DNA from: Erinaceus europaeus | Lineage: Eukaryota; Chordata; Mammalia; Eulipotyphla; Erinaceidae | NCBI RefSeq assembly: GCF_950295315.1 | Contig: NC_080181.1 | Coordinates: 1,988,526-2,052,525 of the forward strand | DNA: 64,000 nucleotides | Reading direction: 5' to 3' | Shown: positions 10,606 to 21,430 of the stretch, piece after piece | How positions within the stretch are numbered: position 1 is the first letter of the stretch | How the letters are laid out: each line of letters opens with the position of its first letter | Notes under the pieces: generated by a model | Databases searched by the model: none | Seen by the model: only the letters and a program-made list of their open reading frames with translations | Told to the model about the DNA's origin: nothing | Position numbers and translations under genes: made by a program

Positions 10606-12258
10606 GCTTCAGGCCTATAATTCTGGGGTTCAGACCTGTGAACCTGGAGTGCTGGTTTGTAGTTCTGGGGTTCAGGCCTGTGGTCCTGGGGTTCAGGTTT
10701 GTGACAATAGAGTTCATGCCTGTGATCATGGGGTTCTGGCCTTAGTTCTGGGGTTCAGGTCTGTGGAGCTGGAGTTGTGGTTTTTAGTTCTGGGGTTCAG
10801 GTCTGTGATCATGGGGTTCAGGCCTTAGTTCTGGGGTTCAGGTCTGTGGAGCTGGGGTTCAGGCCTGTGCTTCTGAGGTTCAAGTTAGCGACTGTAAGGT
10901 TCAGGCCTATGGTATTGGTGGTCAGGCCTGTTCTCCTGGGGTTCAGGACTGTGTTTCTGGGGTTCAGGCCTATGTACCTGCGGCTCAGATCTGTGGACCT
11001 GGGGTTAGGCCTGTGGACTATGGGGTTCAAGTCTGTCTCATAAGCTTTATGCCTGCAGTCATGGAACTCAGGTGTACGGACCTGGTGTTCAGGGCTGTAG
11101 ACTTGGGGTTCAGACCCTTGGATCTGATGTTAGGCCTGTGGCCATGAGGCTCAGGCCTAAGGAACTGGGGTTTAAGCTGTGGATCTGAGGTTTAGGGCTT
11201 TGGTCCTGGGGGTCAGTCCTGTCATCAGGGGTTCTGGCCTATAGTCCGGGGATCAGGGCTGTGATTGTGGGGTTCAGGCCTATGGACCTGGCATTCAGGT
11301 TCATAGTCATGTGATTCAGGCCTGTCTCTTGGGGTTCAGGCCTGTGATTCTTGGGTTCAGGTTTGTGATTACTATATAGGATTCAGGCCTGTGAGATTGG
11401 TGGTCAGTTTTGTGATCATGGAGATTGGAACTGTAGACCTGGGGTACAAACCATATGGGCTTGGGATTCAGGTCTGTAGACCTGGGGTTCAGGTTTTTGG
11501 ACCTGGGGGTTCAGACCTGTGGTCATGGGATTCAGGCCTGTAGTCTGGGGGTTTAGGCCTGTGGTCATGGGTTTCAAGCCAGTTGTCTTGGAGTGCAGGC
11601 CCGTCTCATGGGGTTCAGACCCGTGAAGTTGGGGTTCATGTCTTGGAGTGCAGGCCCGTCTCATGGGGTTCAGACCTGTGAAGTTGGGGTTCGGGTTCGT
11701 GGTCAGTCACGTTCAGGTAGGTCTGTGTTCCTGGGGTGCAGGTCTGTGCTCATGGGATTCAGGCCTGCTGTCTTGGGGCTCAAGCCTGTCTCATAGGGTT
11801 CAGATCCTGTGGATCTGGGGTTCAGTCATGCTCTCCTGTGTTTTAGACCTGTGAATTTGGGGATCAGGTTTATGGTCAAGCAGGTTCAGGTCTGTAGACT
11901 TGGGGTTCAGTCTGTGGTCCTGAGTTTCAAGACTAAGAACCTGAGATTCAGGCTTATTCCTGGGGTCAGGACTGTGGTCCTTGGATTTAGTTTGTGGACC
12001 TTGGGTTTGGGCTTTTGGATTCGGGGTTCTACTCTGTGGGCCTGGGGGTCAGCCTTTGGGCCTGGGGTTCAGCCCTGTAATCATGGGGTTCAGGTTAGTG
12101 GGCCTGGTGCTCAGGCCTGTTTTCCTGGGATTCAGACCCTATAATTCTGGGGTTTGGCCTGTGGGCCAGGGTTGATGTCTGTGGACCTTGGGTAGAGGCC
12201 TGTGATCCTGGGTTACAGGCCTGTGGACCTGGGTTACTGCCTATTGACCTGGAGTTTA
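10606..12258 (-). repeat. Diverged ~21-bp minisatellite, inverted relative to 8340-9650
   Basis: The plus strand repeats 'ggttcaggcctgtggtcctgg' with many substitutions. Its reverse complement ('cctgaaccccaggaccacagg') is the same monomer family as the 41-bp array on the other arm. Both half-unit types (TCCACAGG and ATGACCACAGG) occur in it. Higher divergence suggests an older array. Confidence 0.9.
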
Positions 12259-12390
12259 TCTGTTCACCTTTTTTTTTTTTTTCCTTAAGTGAACAAAGTA
12301 TTTAACAAGAACTAATTATGTTTGAAATGGAATTTTAAAATTTCACTCTTTACTTTTCATTTTAGTCATATTTAAAAAAAAACTTTTTGG

Positions 12391-12745
12391 GAATTGGGCA
12401 GTAGCGCAGTGGGTTAAGCGCACATGGCACAAAGCACAAAGATTGGCTTAAGGATCCCGGTTCGAGCCCCCTGCTCCCCACCTGCAGGGAAGTCGCTTCA
12501 CAGGCGGTGAGGCAGGTCTGCAGGTGTCTGTCTTTCTCTCCCCCTCTCTGTCTTCCCCTCCTCTCTCCATTTCTCTCTGTCCTATCCAACAACAATGACA
12601 ACGATGGCAACAATAACAACAACAACAAAATGATAAACAACAAGGGCAACAAAAGGGAAAAAAGAGCCTCCAGGAGCAGTGGATTCATAGTGTAGGCACC
12701 GAGCCCCAGTGATAACCCTGGAGGCAAAAAAAAAAAAAAAAAAAA
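12391..12745 (+). mobile_element. Type A SINE
   Basis: Full-length copy with B box 'ggttcgagcccc', the 3' module and a poly-A tail. Confidence 0.9.
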
Positions 12746-13428
12746 CTTTTTAAATCAAATGTTCTGACTATTGAGGCTGCACAGGTTTTGTGTGTTTTCA
12801 TGTTTAGGTTTCAGAAAAATATTTCCAGTCAAAATAATTTTCATTGGTGAGATGATAGGGATTGCTAGCAGTAAATTCTCAGGCTGATCCTGACAATGGA
12901 ATTATATTGGAGCAGATGAATAGAATAATTCTGTCATATCTACCTTACTAATGTTTGTTGATCCAATTATCCATAAGAAGCAAACAAAAAAAAAACATGT
13001 TTCTCTTGCTTACTGGCTATAGGGTAGCTCAGGTGGCTTGGGGTGGGTGGCATCAGTGAGTTGTTGAATGGTTACCCCAGCTGCTTGAGTGTGACCCCAG
13101 ATTCACGTGGAGCTTCTGCAGTGGCAGCCACATCCAGGAAATAGTCTTGGAATTTAAGAAATAGATGAGTAGTAATTTACACACATAGAACCTGGCCCAT
13201 GAGATCTAAGGTTTACAAAAATGACATTTCTTCCAGTAGTGAAAAATAAAAAGGAAGGAAGAAAGGGGGGGGAGGAAGGGAGGAAGAACTTCACAAACAT
13301 CCCGCTGGCTTGGAGTCTGGAGACATGGATTAGGCCTAGCTGCAGATCCCCAGCCTTGGCATCTGCTGCTCTGCAATAGCATCTTTGTCCAGCGGGTGTC
13401 GATAGTGGGCTGAGGTGTGTTTATTACA
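12746..13428. other. Unique intergenic sequence, nothing recognised
   Basis: AT-rich first half, then a short GGAA/GGGA-rich patch at about 13243-13285. No element or gene recognised. Confidence 0.4.
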
Positions 13429-13668
13429 CTTCTTCTAGCGTTTGCCCTTCTTCCGTAGCCAGTCAACAGCGTCAGGCCGAGCCTGATGTAAAGTTTCGAG
13501 ACCTCCTTTGAATCTGGAGAGGTGGCAGTCGTTGACGATGTGGGTCATAGTCTGTCCTGAGCCGCATGGGCAGTTCGGGTCGTCTCTGGCTCCCCAGCGA
13601 TGGAACATAGCGGCGCACCGGCCATGGCCTGTTCGATAGCGATTGAGGAGGGCCCAATCATAACGTAC
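13429..13668 (-). mobile_element. Non-LTR retrotransposon-like ORF tail, copy 2
   Basis: Minus-strand copy, stop TAG at 13435-13437 followed by an AGAAG tail. It is the most complete reading frame of the three: 'RYDWALLNRYRTGHGRC' runs in one frame into 'MFHRWGARDDPNCPCG' and the H-x4-C half of the motif. The frame stays open somewhat beyond the shared segment, so the true 5' boundary is uncertain. Confidence 0.6.
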
Positions 13669-14310
13669 TGACAGGAGAAAGCTGTGGCCTGGGGGAGAGA
13701 CTTCTGGTTGAGGGCAAAGGGAAAGCTTTCAAACCCAGACACAGGTGGATTTGGAAGGTTTGGAGCACAGATTATTTGAGGAAGACATGCCACCTGCCAA
13801 TTAGTAGCTAACTCAGAACTGTGGCTGAGCGCAGCAACTAGACTGAGGCCTCGAGCCCAGGACCCCCGACTGCTCGAGAACTCTGGTGCGAAGCCGGGTA
13901 TGGGCGGCCGGTGCAGGCAGTGCACCTGAGGGGAGACTGTGAAGGCACAGCCTTCTGCCTTGGGGCTGTCTCTGCACGGCAGCAGTGGAGCAAGGCCTGC
14001 TGGGTTGTTTTCTATCTACCCTGTTAATGTGTTCTTCTGGAAATGGGGGACACAAGCACACCCCAGAGCTCCCCTGCCAGCAGGGCCCTGCAACACCTTC
14101 CAGGTAGCTGAAGGGCTGTCCAAGCCAGCCCACCAGGCAGCTTTCACCAGGGCTGAGCGAGTACTAGAGGGAGCCACGTGGGGACGTGGGCAGGTTTCCC
14201 GTGACCTTTGGGGAAATGTGGGCAGCGTAAGGGTTGGGGAGGACCCGGCATCACCACTTGGGAGAGGATTTGGAAGTTAGACTGGTAGCACTCAGAGTTG
14301 GCTTTGCCAG
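13669..14310. other. Unique sequence between the copy-2 tail and a GT microsatellite
   Basis: No repeat family or gene recognised. Minus-strand sequence next to copy 2 may belong to the same element. Confidence 0.35.
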
Positions 14311-14313
14311 GTC

Positions 14314-14510
14314 CTGGTGTGTGTGTGTGTGTGAGTGTGTGTGTGTGTGTGTGTGAGTGTGTGTGTGTGTGTGAGTGTGTGTGTGTGAGTGTGTGTGTGT
14401 GAGTGTGTGTCTGTGTGTGAGTGTGTGTGTGTGTGTGTGAGTGTGTGTGTGTGTGTGAGTGTGTGTGTGTGTGTGAGTGTGTGTGTGTGTCTGTGTGTGT
14501 GTAAGAGGGA
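14314..14510 (+). repeat. (GT)n microsatellite with GTGA interruptions
   Basis: About 200 bp of GT dinucleotides with regularly placed 'gtgagtgt' interruptions. Confidence 0.95.
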
Positions 14511-14789
14511 GAGCATGTGGCCGTGCAGAGGGTGAGGGCGAGGGCTCAGCCTGCACCAGGCTGCCTGCAGCAGTGGTCGTGGCACACAGCATGAGTGGTG
14601 CTTGGCACACACAGCGGTGGCAGCAGACAGCCCTGAGTTCTGGGTTGCGACTGGCGGAGGTCGCAGCGGTGACATGGATGAGTTCACATGCGTGAGGACC
14701 GCATGGCCCATGCACACGCTGTGTCCTGCCGCCGCCTCCCTGCCCACCGCCCCTGCAGACCCCGTGGGGCTGAGCACCAGCACCTGCAG

Positions 14790-14790
<1 letters not shown>

Positions 14791-14832
<42 letters not shown>
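14791..14832 (+). repeat. (GT)n microsatellite
   Basis: About 21 uninterrupted GT dinucleotides. Confidence 0.95.
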
Positions 14833-14834
<2 letters not shown>

Positions 14835-15779
14835 TTTGCAGGAAGCTGCCCATTCCGGCTGCAGTACCCTGCAACAGACCGCTCAGGCAGAGGAGCATCA
14901 GGAAGGATCAGGGTCCCCGAAGAGACTGGTGGGGTGGGTCAGGAGTCTGCGCAGGGGAGAACAGAATACACCACACTCTGTTGGAGGGTGAATCTGAATT
15001 CAATTTTCATTCAGCCAGTGAGAGTTTATATATCTTTCAGTCTTACATAAACAATATCTGAAACAGAAAGTAAAGCTCATTTCTTGATTAGATGGCCTTG
15101 CGGTTTTACAGAAATGTTGTACTTTATGGGGTGATGCATTTCTGAGTAACAGGCTTAGCAGATAGTATTTTACATAGAGTTTTAACATATTTCATAAGAG
15201 GAGGTGAGTAAGTATTACTAAGAATTTTTCCTAAAACTTTATGTATTTGATGACCCATAACTTCGTCCACCTCATTTCCTGTTCATCTGTATCTAATCTG
15301 GGAGCAGGGGCTGTTCGTCCCCGATTACACGACATCATTACCATATACATAATGAAAACAATAATCAGAGTTTCCACTTTAGATCTGCTCAGGATGCCAA
15401 GACCCACTCCCAGAATTCTTCTTCCTTGAAGAGAGTTTTCCGGGGTGCTGACCCTGTCAGGCCCATCATTCTGGAGTTGGTGGGGCATGGCAGTGCCCCA
15501 CCACTGCTCTTTCCACACCACGGGCCGTGTGATGACGGAGGTTGCCTGGGCACCTTTGCTGTCAGCTCCTTGCCATGCAGGCCCGGGGGCCACATCTGAC
15601 CTGTCTCGACTGCTGTCAGGGATTAACAATACTAGCTGTGGGGCTGGACCGAGTTCACCTGCAGACAGGTGTAAGAACTGGGTTTCAGCCCCAGAACTGC
15701 ATGGTCCCACCATGGTGCTGTGCTGACTCTCCCTCTCTGTTTAAAAACTCACTGTACTTATTAATTTAAAGAATTATTT
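14833..15779. other. Unique intergenic sequence, nothing recognised
   Basis: AT-rich from 15000 to 15400, GC-richer after. No SINE or L1 landmarks and no convincing exon. Confidence 0.35.
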
Positions 15780-15975
15780 ATGGGGCCGGGCAGTGGTGTA
15801 CCTGGTTAAGTGCACACACTACAGTGTGTAAGGACCTGGGTTTAAGCTCCTGGTCCCCACCTACAAGGAGAAGCAGGGTTGCAGGTGTCTCTGTGTCCCT
15901 CTCCCTCTCTATCCTTCTGTCTCAACTTCTCTCTGTCTCTACCCAATAATAAATGAATTAAAATTTAAATACTTT
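15780..15975 (+). mobile_element. Type B SINE
   Basis: Head 'gggcagtggtgtacctggtt', B-box region 'ggtttaagctcc', CT-rich body and an A/T tail. Confidence 0.85.
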
Positions 15976-15979
15976 AAAA

Positions 15980-16111
15980 AAAAGATTTGATTCATTAATG
16001 AGAAAGATAGGAGGCTGGAGAGAAAGAACCAAACATCATTCTGGTACATGTGCTGCCAGGGATTGAACTCGGGACTTCATGGTTTTATTCACTGTGCCAT
16101 CTCCTGGACCA
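15980..16111 (-). mobile_element. Type D SINE, antisense
   Basis: 'cagggattgaactcgggac' is the reversed B box. 'cactgtgccatctcctgg' is the reversed head. Confidence 0.65.
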
Positions 16112-16116
16112 CAAAA

Positions 16117-16220
16117 TACTTGTTTATTAATGAGAGAGGTGGAGAGCATGCCAGACTATTACTCTGGACCTCATCCTTGCAAGTCAGGTACTCTGACTGC
16201 TGCACCACTTCCTGGGCAGC
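16117..16220 (-). mobile_element. Type D-like SINE, antisense, diverged
   Basis: It has the same layout as its left neighbour but is more decayed ('ctctgactgctgcaccactt'). Confidence 0.5.
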
Positions 16221-16280
16221 TCTGTGTGAAGATTTAGGAACTGAAGAAGAGATGGCCTGGAAGCAGTAGAACCACAAATT

Positions 16281-16475
16281 ATTTATTTTATTTTATTTTT
16301 ATTGGATAGAAATAGAGAGACATCAAGAAAGGGGAGACAGAGAAGAGAAGACACCCACAGCCCTGCTTCACCACTTGCAAAGCTTGCCCCCTGCAGGTGG
16401 GGACAAGGGGCTTGAACCCAGGTCCTTGCGCACTGCGATGTGAGCACTTAACCAGGCACAGCGCCGCCTGGCCCC
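16281..16475 (-). mobile_element. Type B SINE, antisense
   Basis: Complete from the (TTTTA)n tail to 'gcgccgcctggcccc'. Confidence 0.85.
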
Positions 16476-16597
16476 CACACAAGTTATTTCAAGACCAGGA
16501 CTTGGTGATGGGTCTGCCTGGCTGCAGCCACACTAAGTCAGTCCCCAGGCCAGCAGGATCCCGCTGGGTTTCCCTGTGTCTGAAGAGCCCCGGGGTG

Positions 16598-16797
16598 CAT
16601 GCCGGTGCGCCGCTATGTTCCATCGCTGGGGAGCCAGAGACGACCCGAACTGCCCCTGCGGCTCCAGACAGACTATGACCCACATAGTCAACGACTGCCA
16701 CCTCTCCAGATTCAAAGGAGGTCTCGAAACTTTACATCAGGATCAAGCTGACGCTGTTGACTGGCTACGGAAGAAGGGCAAACGCTAGAAGAAGAAA
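16598..16797 (+). mobile_element. Non-LTR retrotransposon-like ORF tail, copy 3
   Basis: It begins at 'gccggtgcgccgctatg' and is shorter at the 5' end than copies 1 and 2. The frame is open to TAG 16786-16788 and then AGAAGAAG. By eye it differs from copy 1 at about 7 of 185 aligned bases. The motif 'CPCGSRQTMTHIVNDC' is intact. Confidence 0.6.
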
Positions 16798-16969
16798 GCG
16801 CTTTACTGGCTGTGGCTGCACGTGCGTCTGAAGTGGCTGCCCGGCTCCTGCTTCCTCTGGCGCTGAGCAGAAAGCCAGTAGCAGTGCTGGGAGCCAGCAG
16901 GCAGGCAGAGGAGACTGCAGGGACAGCTAGGCCCTCATCTGCAGCACTGGGGCTCCTCTCTGTGGGGCT

Positions 16970-18292
16970 CTGACTCTCTCTCTTTCTCTATTCCACTCTC
17001 TGTGGCTCTCTCTCTGTCTAGTTTTCTCTCTGTGGCTTCTCTTTCTGTGGCTGTCTCTCTCTCTGCAGCTCCCTCTCTCTGTGGCTGTCTCTCTCTGTGG
17101 CTGTCTCTCTCTGTGGCTGTCTCTGTGGCTGTCTCTCTCTGACTGTCTCTCTCTGTGGCTGTCTCTCTGTGGCTATCTCTCTGTGTCTGTCTCTCTCTGT
17201 GACTCTCTCTCTGTGACTCTCTGTGTCTGTCTCTCTCTGTGGCTGTCTCTGTGGCTGTCTCTGTGACTGTCTCTCTCTGTGGCTGTCTCTCTGTGGCTAT
17301 CTCTCTGTGTCTGTCTCTCTCCGTGACTCTCTCTCTGTGACTCTCTGTGGCTATCTCTCTCTGTGGCTGTCTCTGTGGCTGTCTCTCTCTGTGACTCTCT
17401 CTGTCTCTCTGTGTGTCTCTCTCTGTGACTCTCTGTGTCTGTCTCTCTCTGTGACTCTCTCTGTGTCTGTCTCTCTCTGTGGCTGTCTCTCTCTGTGACT
17501 CTCTCTGTCTCTCTGTGTGTCTCTCTCTGTGACTCTCTGTGTCTGTCTCTCTCTGTGACTCTCTGTGTGTCTCTCTCTGTGACTCTCTGTGTGTCTCTCT
17601 CTGTGACTCTCTGTGTCTGTCTCTCTTTGTGACTCTCTGTGTCTGTCTCTCTCTGTGACTCTCTCTGTGACTCTCTCTGTGGCTGTCTCTGTGGCTGTCT
17701 CTCTCTGTGGCTGTCTCTCTCTGTGGCTGTCTCTCCCTGTGACTCTCTCTCTGTGGCTATTTCTCTCTGTGACTCTCTCTCTGTGTCTGTCTCTCTCTGT
17801 GACTCTCTCTGTGGCTGTCTCTGTGGCTGTCTGTCTCTGTGGCTGTCTCTGTGACTCTCTCTCTGTGACTCTCTCTCTGTGGCTGTTTCTCTCTGTGGCT
17901 GTCTCTCTCTGTGACTCTCTCTCTGTGGCTGTCTCTCTCTGTGACTCTCTCTCTGTGGCTGTCTCTCTCTGTGTCTGTCTCTCTCTGTGACTCTCTCTGT
18001 GGCTGTTTCTCTCTGTGACTCTCTCTGTGTCTGTCTCTCTCTCTGTGTCTGTCTCTCTCTGTGGCTGTCTCTCTCTGTGGCTGTCTCTCTCTGTGGCTGT
18101 CTCTCTCTGTGGCTGTCTCTGTGACTCTCTCTCTGTGACTCTCTGTGGCTGTTTCTCTCTGTGACTCTCTGTGGCTGTCTCTCTGTGTGTCTCTCTGTGT
18201 CTCTCTCTGTGACTCTCTCTGTGTGTCTGTCTCTCTCTGTGACTCTGTGTGTCTGTCTCTCTCTGTGTCTGTCTCTCTCTGCAGCTCCTTCT
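16970..18292 (+). repeat. CT-rich tandem array, 1.3 kb
   Basis: Units of roughly 12-18 bp alternate 'ctctctctgtggctgt' and 'ctctctctgtgactct' for about 1.3 kb. The long Ser/Leu/Val-rich or Arg/Glu/Thr-rich frames in it are repeat artefacts. Confidence 0.97.
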
Positions 18293-18799
18293 CCCTCTCA
18301 GTGGCTCCTGTGGCCATGGCCAGGGCTGAGTGATGACCTAATGCTCCTGGCTGAATCTCCCCTTTATGCCCTTTATTGCTTTCTGTCAGGGTGAGGCTGG
18401 CAACAAATGCCCCATTGTTGGCCCGGAGACACACAGAGACCCTGGTAAAGGGGACAAAGGCCTGGCTGCTGGGCAGGGAGCAGGCTGGGGTAGGGCCAGT
18501 GCCTGCCATGTGGGCTAAGCACGGGGACACAGGACTGGGGGCGCCTTCCCGTGTGTGCACGCCATAGTGCCCAGCACTGGGGTGACCACCCACCTGCCTC
18601 CGACGGCCAGAGCCAGGCCCCGGGGCAGCCAGCCTGCAGCTCCTGGGACAGGAGTTGAGTGCTGTGTCGTTTCTGCTCCTTTGGGTGGTGACACACTGTG
18701 ACACTCGGGGTCCTCCTTTGCCCCTCACCCTGAGTGCTCCCCTCTGATCCCTCACTCTCCCCTCTAGAGCCCTGTCTATGAGTCTACTTCACGGGGGCG
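18293..18799. other. Unique sequence, nothing recognised
   Basis: GC-rich unique DNA with no repeat or exon recognised. Confidence 0.35.
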
Positions 18800-18920
18800 T
18801 GCGTGCACAGAGCACTGCTCAGCTCTGGTGTGAGGTGGAGCTGGGGTTTGGACTGGGGTCTTCAGGGGCCCAGACATATGAGTCGCTGCTCTAACAGACT
18901 CAACTGTCTCTCCAGTCCTA
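18800..18920 (-). mobile_element. Old type C-like SINE, antisense
   Basis: 'agagcactgctcagctctgg' is clear. The rest is diverged. Confidence 0.55.
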
Positions 18921-18954
18921 TTTTAAAAGAAACCCAACATGGTTATTGACTTAT

Positions 18955-19068
18955 GTTCACGAAGGAGTGCCCTGCTCAGTCTGCCAGTGGTGTCAAGGAC
19001 TGAGCCTACAGCTTTGGGGCCTCGGTTATGCAAGTCCGGTGCGCTACTGCTGCACACCCCAGCCCTTC
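18955..19068 (-). mobile_element. Old SINE remnant, antisense
   Basis: 'gccctgctcagtctgccag' and 'gggcctcggttatgcaag' resemble reversed type C landmarks with many changes. Confidence 0.4.
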
Positions 19069-19142
19069 TGCTTTTATTTGCTGGACAGACTCAGAGATGG
19101 ACTTTATAACTCCAATGTGCTGTTGCATACAGGCTAGAATAG

Positions 19143-19640
19143 ACACTTGCAGGGAGCGTGGGTAGCACAGTGATGATGCAAGAGGACTCTCATACCTGGG
19201 GAACATGAAAGGTCTTTCCCCCACCCCAGGGGTACTGCTGGGCTCGGTGCCTGCACCAGGAATCCACCGTTCCTGGAGGCCATTTCTCCCCCTTTTGTTG
19301 CCCTTGTTGTTGTAGCCTCGTTGCGGTTATTACTATTGCCACTGTTGATGTTGTTCGTTGTTGGATAGGACAGAGAGACATGGAGAGAGGAGGGGAAGAC
19401 AGAGAGGGGGAGAGAAAGACAGACACCTGCAGACCTGCTTCACCGCCTGTGAAGTGACGCCCCTGCAGGTGGGGAGCCGGGGGCTCGAACTGGGATCCTT
19501 ACGCCAGTCCTTGCGCTTTGCGCCACGTGCACTTAACCCACTGCGCCACCACCCGACCCCCAAACATGAAAGTTATTTGTTCATCATGACACCACAGTAA
19601 GCTGGAGCTGAGCAGTGCTCTGGTTCAAATAAATAATTCA
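19143..19640 (+). mobile_element. Type C SINE split by a type A SINE
   Basis: The head half is at 19143-19201 ('agcacagtgatgatgcaaga') and the tail half at 19573-19640 ('gctggagctgagcagtgctc'). The interruption is the type A copy listed next. Confidence 0.8.
19212..19562 (-). mobile_element. Type A SINE, antisense, nested, 10-bp TSD
   Basis: A complete long form inserted into a type C SINE. The TSD 'aacatgaaag' is at 19202-19211 and 19563-19572, so type A moved after type C here. Confidence 0.9.
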
Positions 19641-20030
19641 ATATAAAACAGAGACAGATAGACTGAAGGCTCGCTTGGTCCTCTCTTGCGACAAATGCCA
19701 GCAGCGGCCGTGTGGAATGCCTCAGCCTGCACTGCTGGGACCAGCATCTGAGGCTCTGTGCTGAGACAGGTGGCCTGGCAGAGAGCTACGCCCATGCCCG
19801 GAGTCCCCTGTGAGGCTTGCCCGTGACAGGATGCCCCAGTGCTAGATACTGAGCTGGGGATGAAGCTGAGCCGTGCCACCAACTGTAAAGTGCATCTCAG
19901 CTTCCAAGGTGTTAAAAGGCGAGACTCTAGGGGCCCGGCAGCGGTGCGCCTGTCTGGTAGAATGTGCATGCTAGAATGCACGCAACGCGACCTGTTCTCT
20001 CCTTTCCATATTTACTATTTAGATAGTTTT
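19641..20030. other. Unique sequence, nothing recognised
   Basis: No repeat landmark or exon. It carries one short type-B-like word ('cggcagcggtgcgcctg') at about 19936. Confidence 0.3.
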
Positions 20031-20039
20031 ATTTATTTA

Positions 20040-20452
20040 CTTATCTATTTATTTGATAGAAGCAGAGAAAAACCAAGGTGGAAGAGGGAGTTAGAAAGGG
20101 TGAGAGAGGGGCCAGATGGTGGCACACATGGTTAAGCGCTCACATTACAACGAGCAAGAGCCCAGGTTCAAGCCCCTGGTCCCCACCTGCAGGGGGGAAG
20201 GTTCAAGAGTGAAACAGGGCTGCAGGTGTCTCTATGTCTCTCTCCCTCCCTCTCCCCCCTCAATTTCTCTGTCTCTATCCAGTAATAAAAAACAAAAGAT
20301 TTAAAAAAATTTTTTTTGAAAAGGGCAAGAGGTAGACACCTGCTTCACTTCTTGTGAAACTTTCCTCTTTGAGTGTGGGTGGGGGCTTGAACCTGAGTCT
20401 TCGCACATGATAATGTGCGCGCTCGACGGAGTGCCCCACCACCCAGCCGCTG
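20040..20452 (-). mobile_element. Type B SINE, antisense, split by another type B
   Basis: The tail half is at about 20040-20107 and the head half at about 20320-20452, ending 'ccccaccacccagccgc'. Confidence 0.75.
20108..20312 (+). mobile_element. Type B SINE nested in type B
   Basis: A full copy in the opposite orientation to its host. Imperfect flanking words 'aaagggtgagag' and 'aaagggcaagag' look like a decayed TSD. Confidence 0.8.
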
Positions 20453-20519
20453 CTCTCTGCACTAAAGTCCCACATCTCTGTCTGTGCAGCCCGCCCCCCA
20501 CCGGCACCCAGCACCCGGC

Positions 20520-21430
20520 ACCCGGCACCCGGGCTCTGTACAGCCCGCGTGCACCCGAGCCCCGTCTCCACCGGGCACCCAGCAACCAGCACCCGGGCTC
20601 TGCAGCCCGCGCGCACCTGGAGCTGCGCCCCCATCCAGCACCCAGCACCCAGCACCCGGGCTCTGCAGCCCGCGCGCACCTGGAGCTGCGCCCCCATCCA
20701 GCACCCAGCACCCAGCACCCGGGCTCTGCAGCCCGCGCGCACCCGGAGTTGCGCCCCCATCCAGCACCCAGCACCCAGCACCCAGCACCCGGGCTCTGCA
20801 GCCCTCGCGCACCCGGAGCTGCACCCCCACCCAGCACCCAGCACCCAGCACCCGGGCTCTGCAGCCCTCGCGTACCCAGAGCTGTGCCCCCCACCAGCAC
20901 CCAGCACCCGGGCTCTGCAGTCCGCGCGTACCCAGGGCTGTGCCCCCACCCAGCACCCAGCACCCGGGCTCTGCAGTCCGCGCGTACCCAGGGCTGTGCC
21001 CCCACCCAGCACCCAGCACCCGGGCTCTGCAGTCCGCGCGCACCCAGGGCTGTGCCCCCACCCAGCACCCAGCACCCAGCACCCGGGCTCTGCAGTCCGC
21101 GCGCACCCAGGGTTATGCCCCCACCCAGCACCCAGCACCCGGGCTCTGCAGTCCGCGCGTACCCAGGGCTGTGCCCCCACCCAGCACCCAGCACCCAGCA
21201 CACAGCACCCGGGCTCTGCAGTCCGCGCGCACCCAGGGCTGTGCCCCCACCCAGCACCCAGCACCCAGCACCCGGGCTCTGCAGTCCGCGCGCACCCAGG
21301 GCTGTGCCCCCACCCAGCACCCAGCACCCAGCACCCGGGCTCTGCAGCACGCGCGCACCCAGGGCTGTGCCCCCACCCAGCACCCAGCACCCAGCACCCA
21401 GCACCCGGGCTCTGCAGCCCGCGCGCACCC
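20520..21430 (+). repeat. 56-70 bp VNTR with an internal 7-bp repeat, 15 units
   Basis: 'gggctctgcag' begins units at 20595, 20658, 20721, 20791, 20854, 20910, 20966, 21022, 21085, 21141, 21211, 21274, 21337 and 21407, with a variant first unit at 20531. Nearly all spacings are 56, 63 or 70. They differ by multiples of 7 because each unit carries two to four copies of 'ccagcac'. Most units also have a CpG-rich 'cgcgcgcaccc' or 'cgcgcgtaccc' segment. The array stops about 140 bp before the ENDOD1 ATG. Confidence 0.95.

Noticed and set aside
14251..14898. His/Thr-rich 215-codon minus frame
   Set aside because: Translation of the GT/CA microsatellites.
16970..18755. Ser/Leu/Val-rich plus frames and a 332-codon Arg/Glu-rich minus frame
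   Set aside because: They are translations of the CT-rich simple array.
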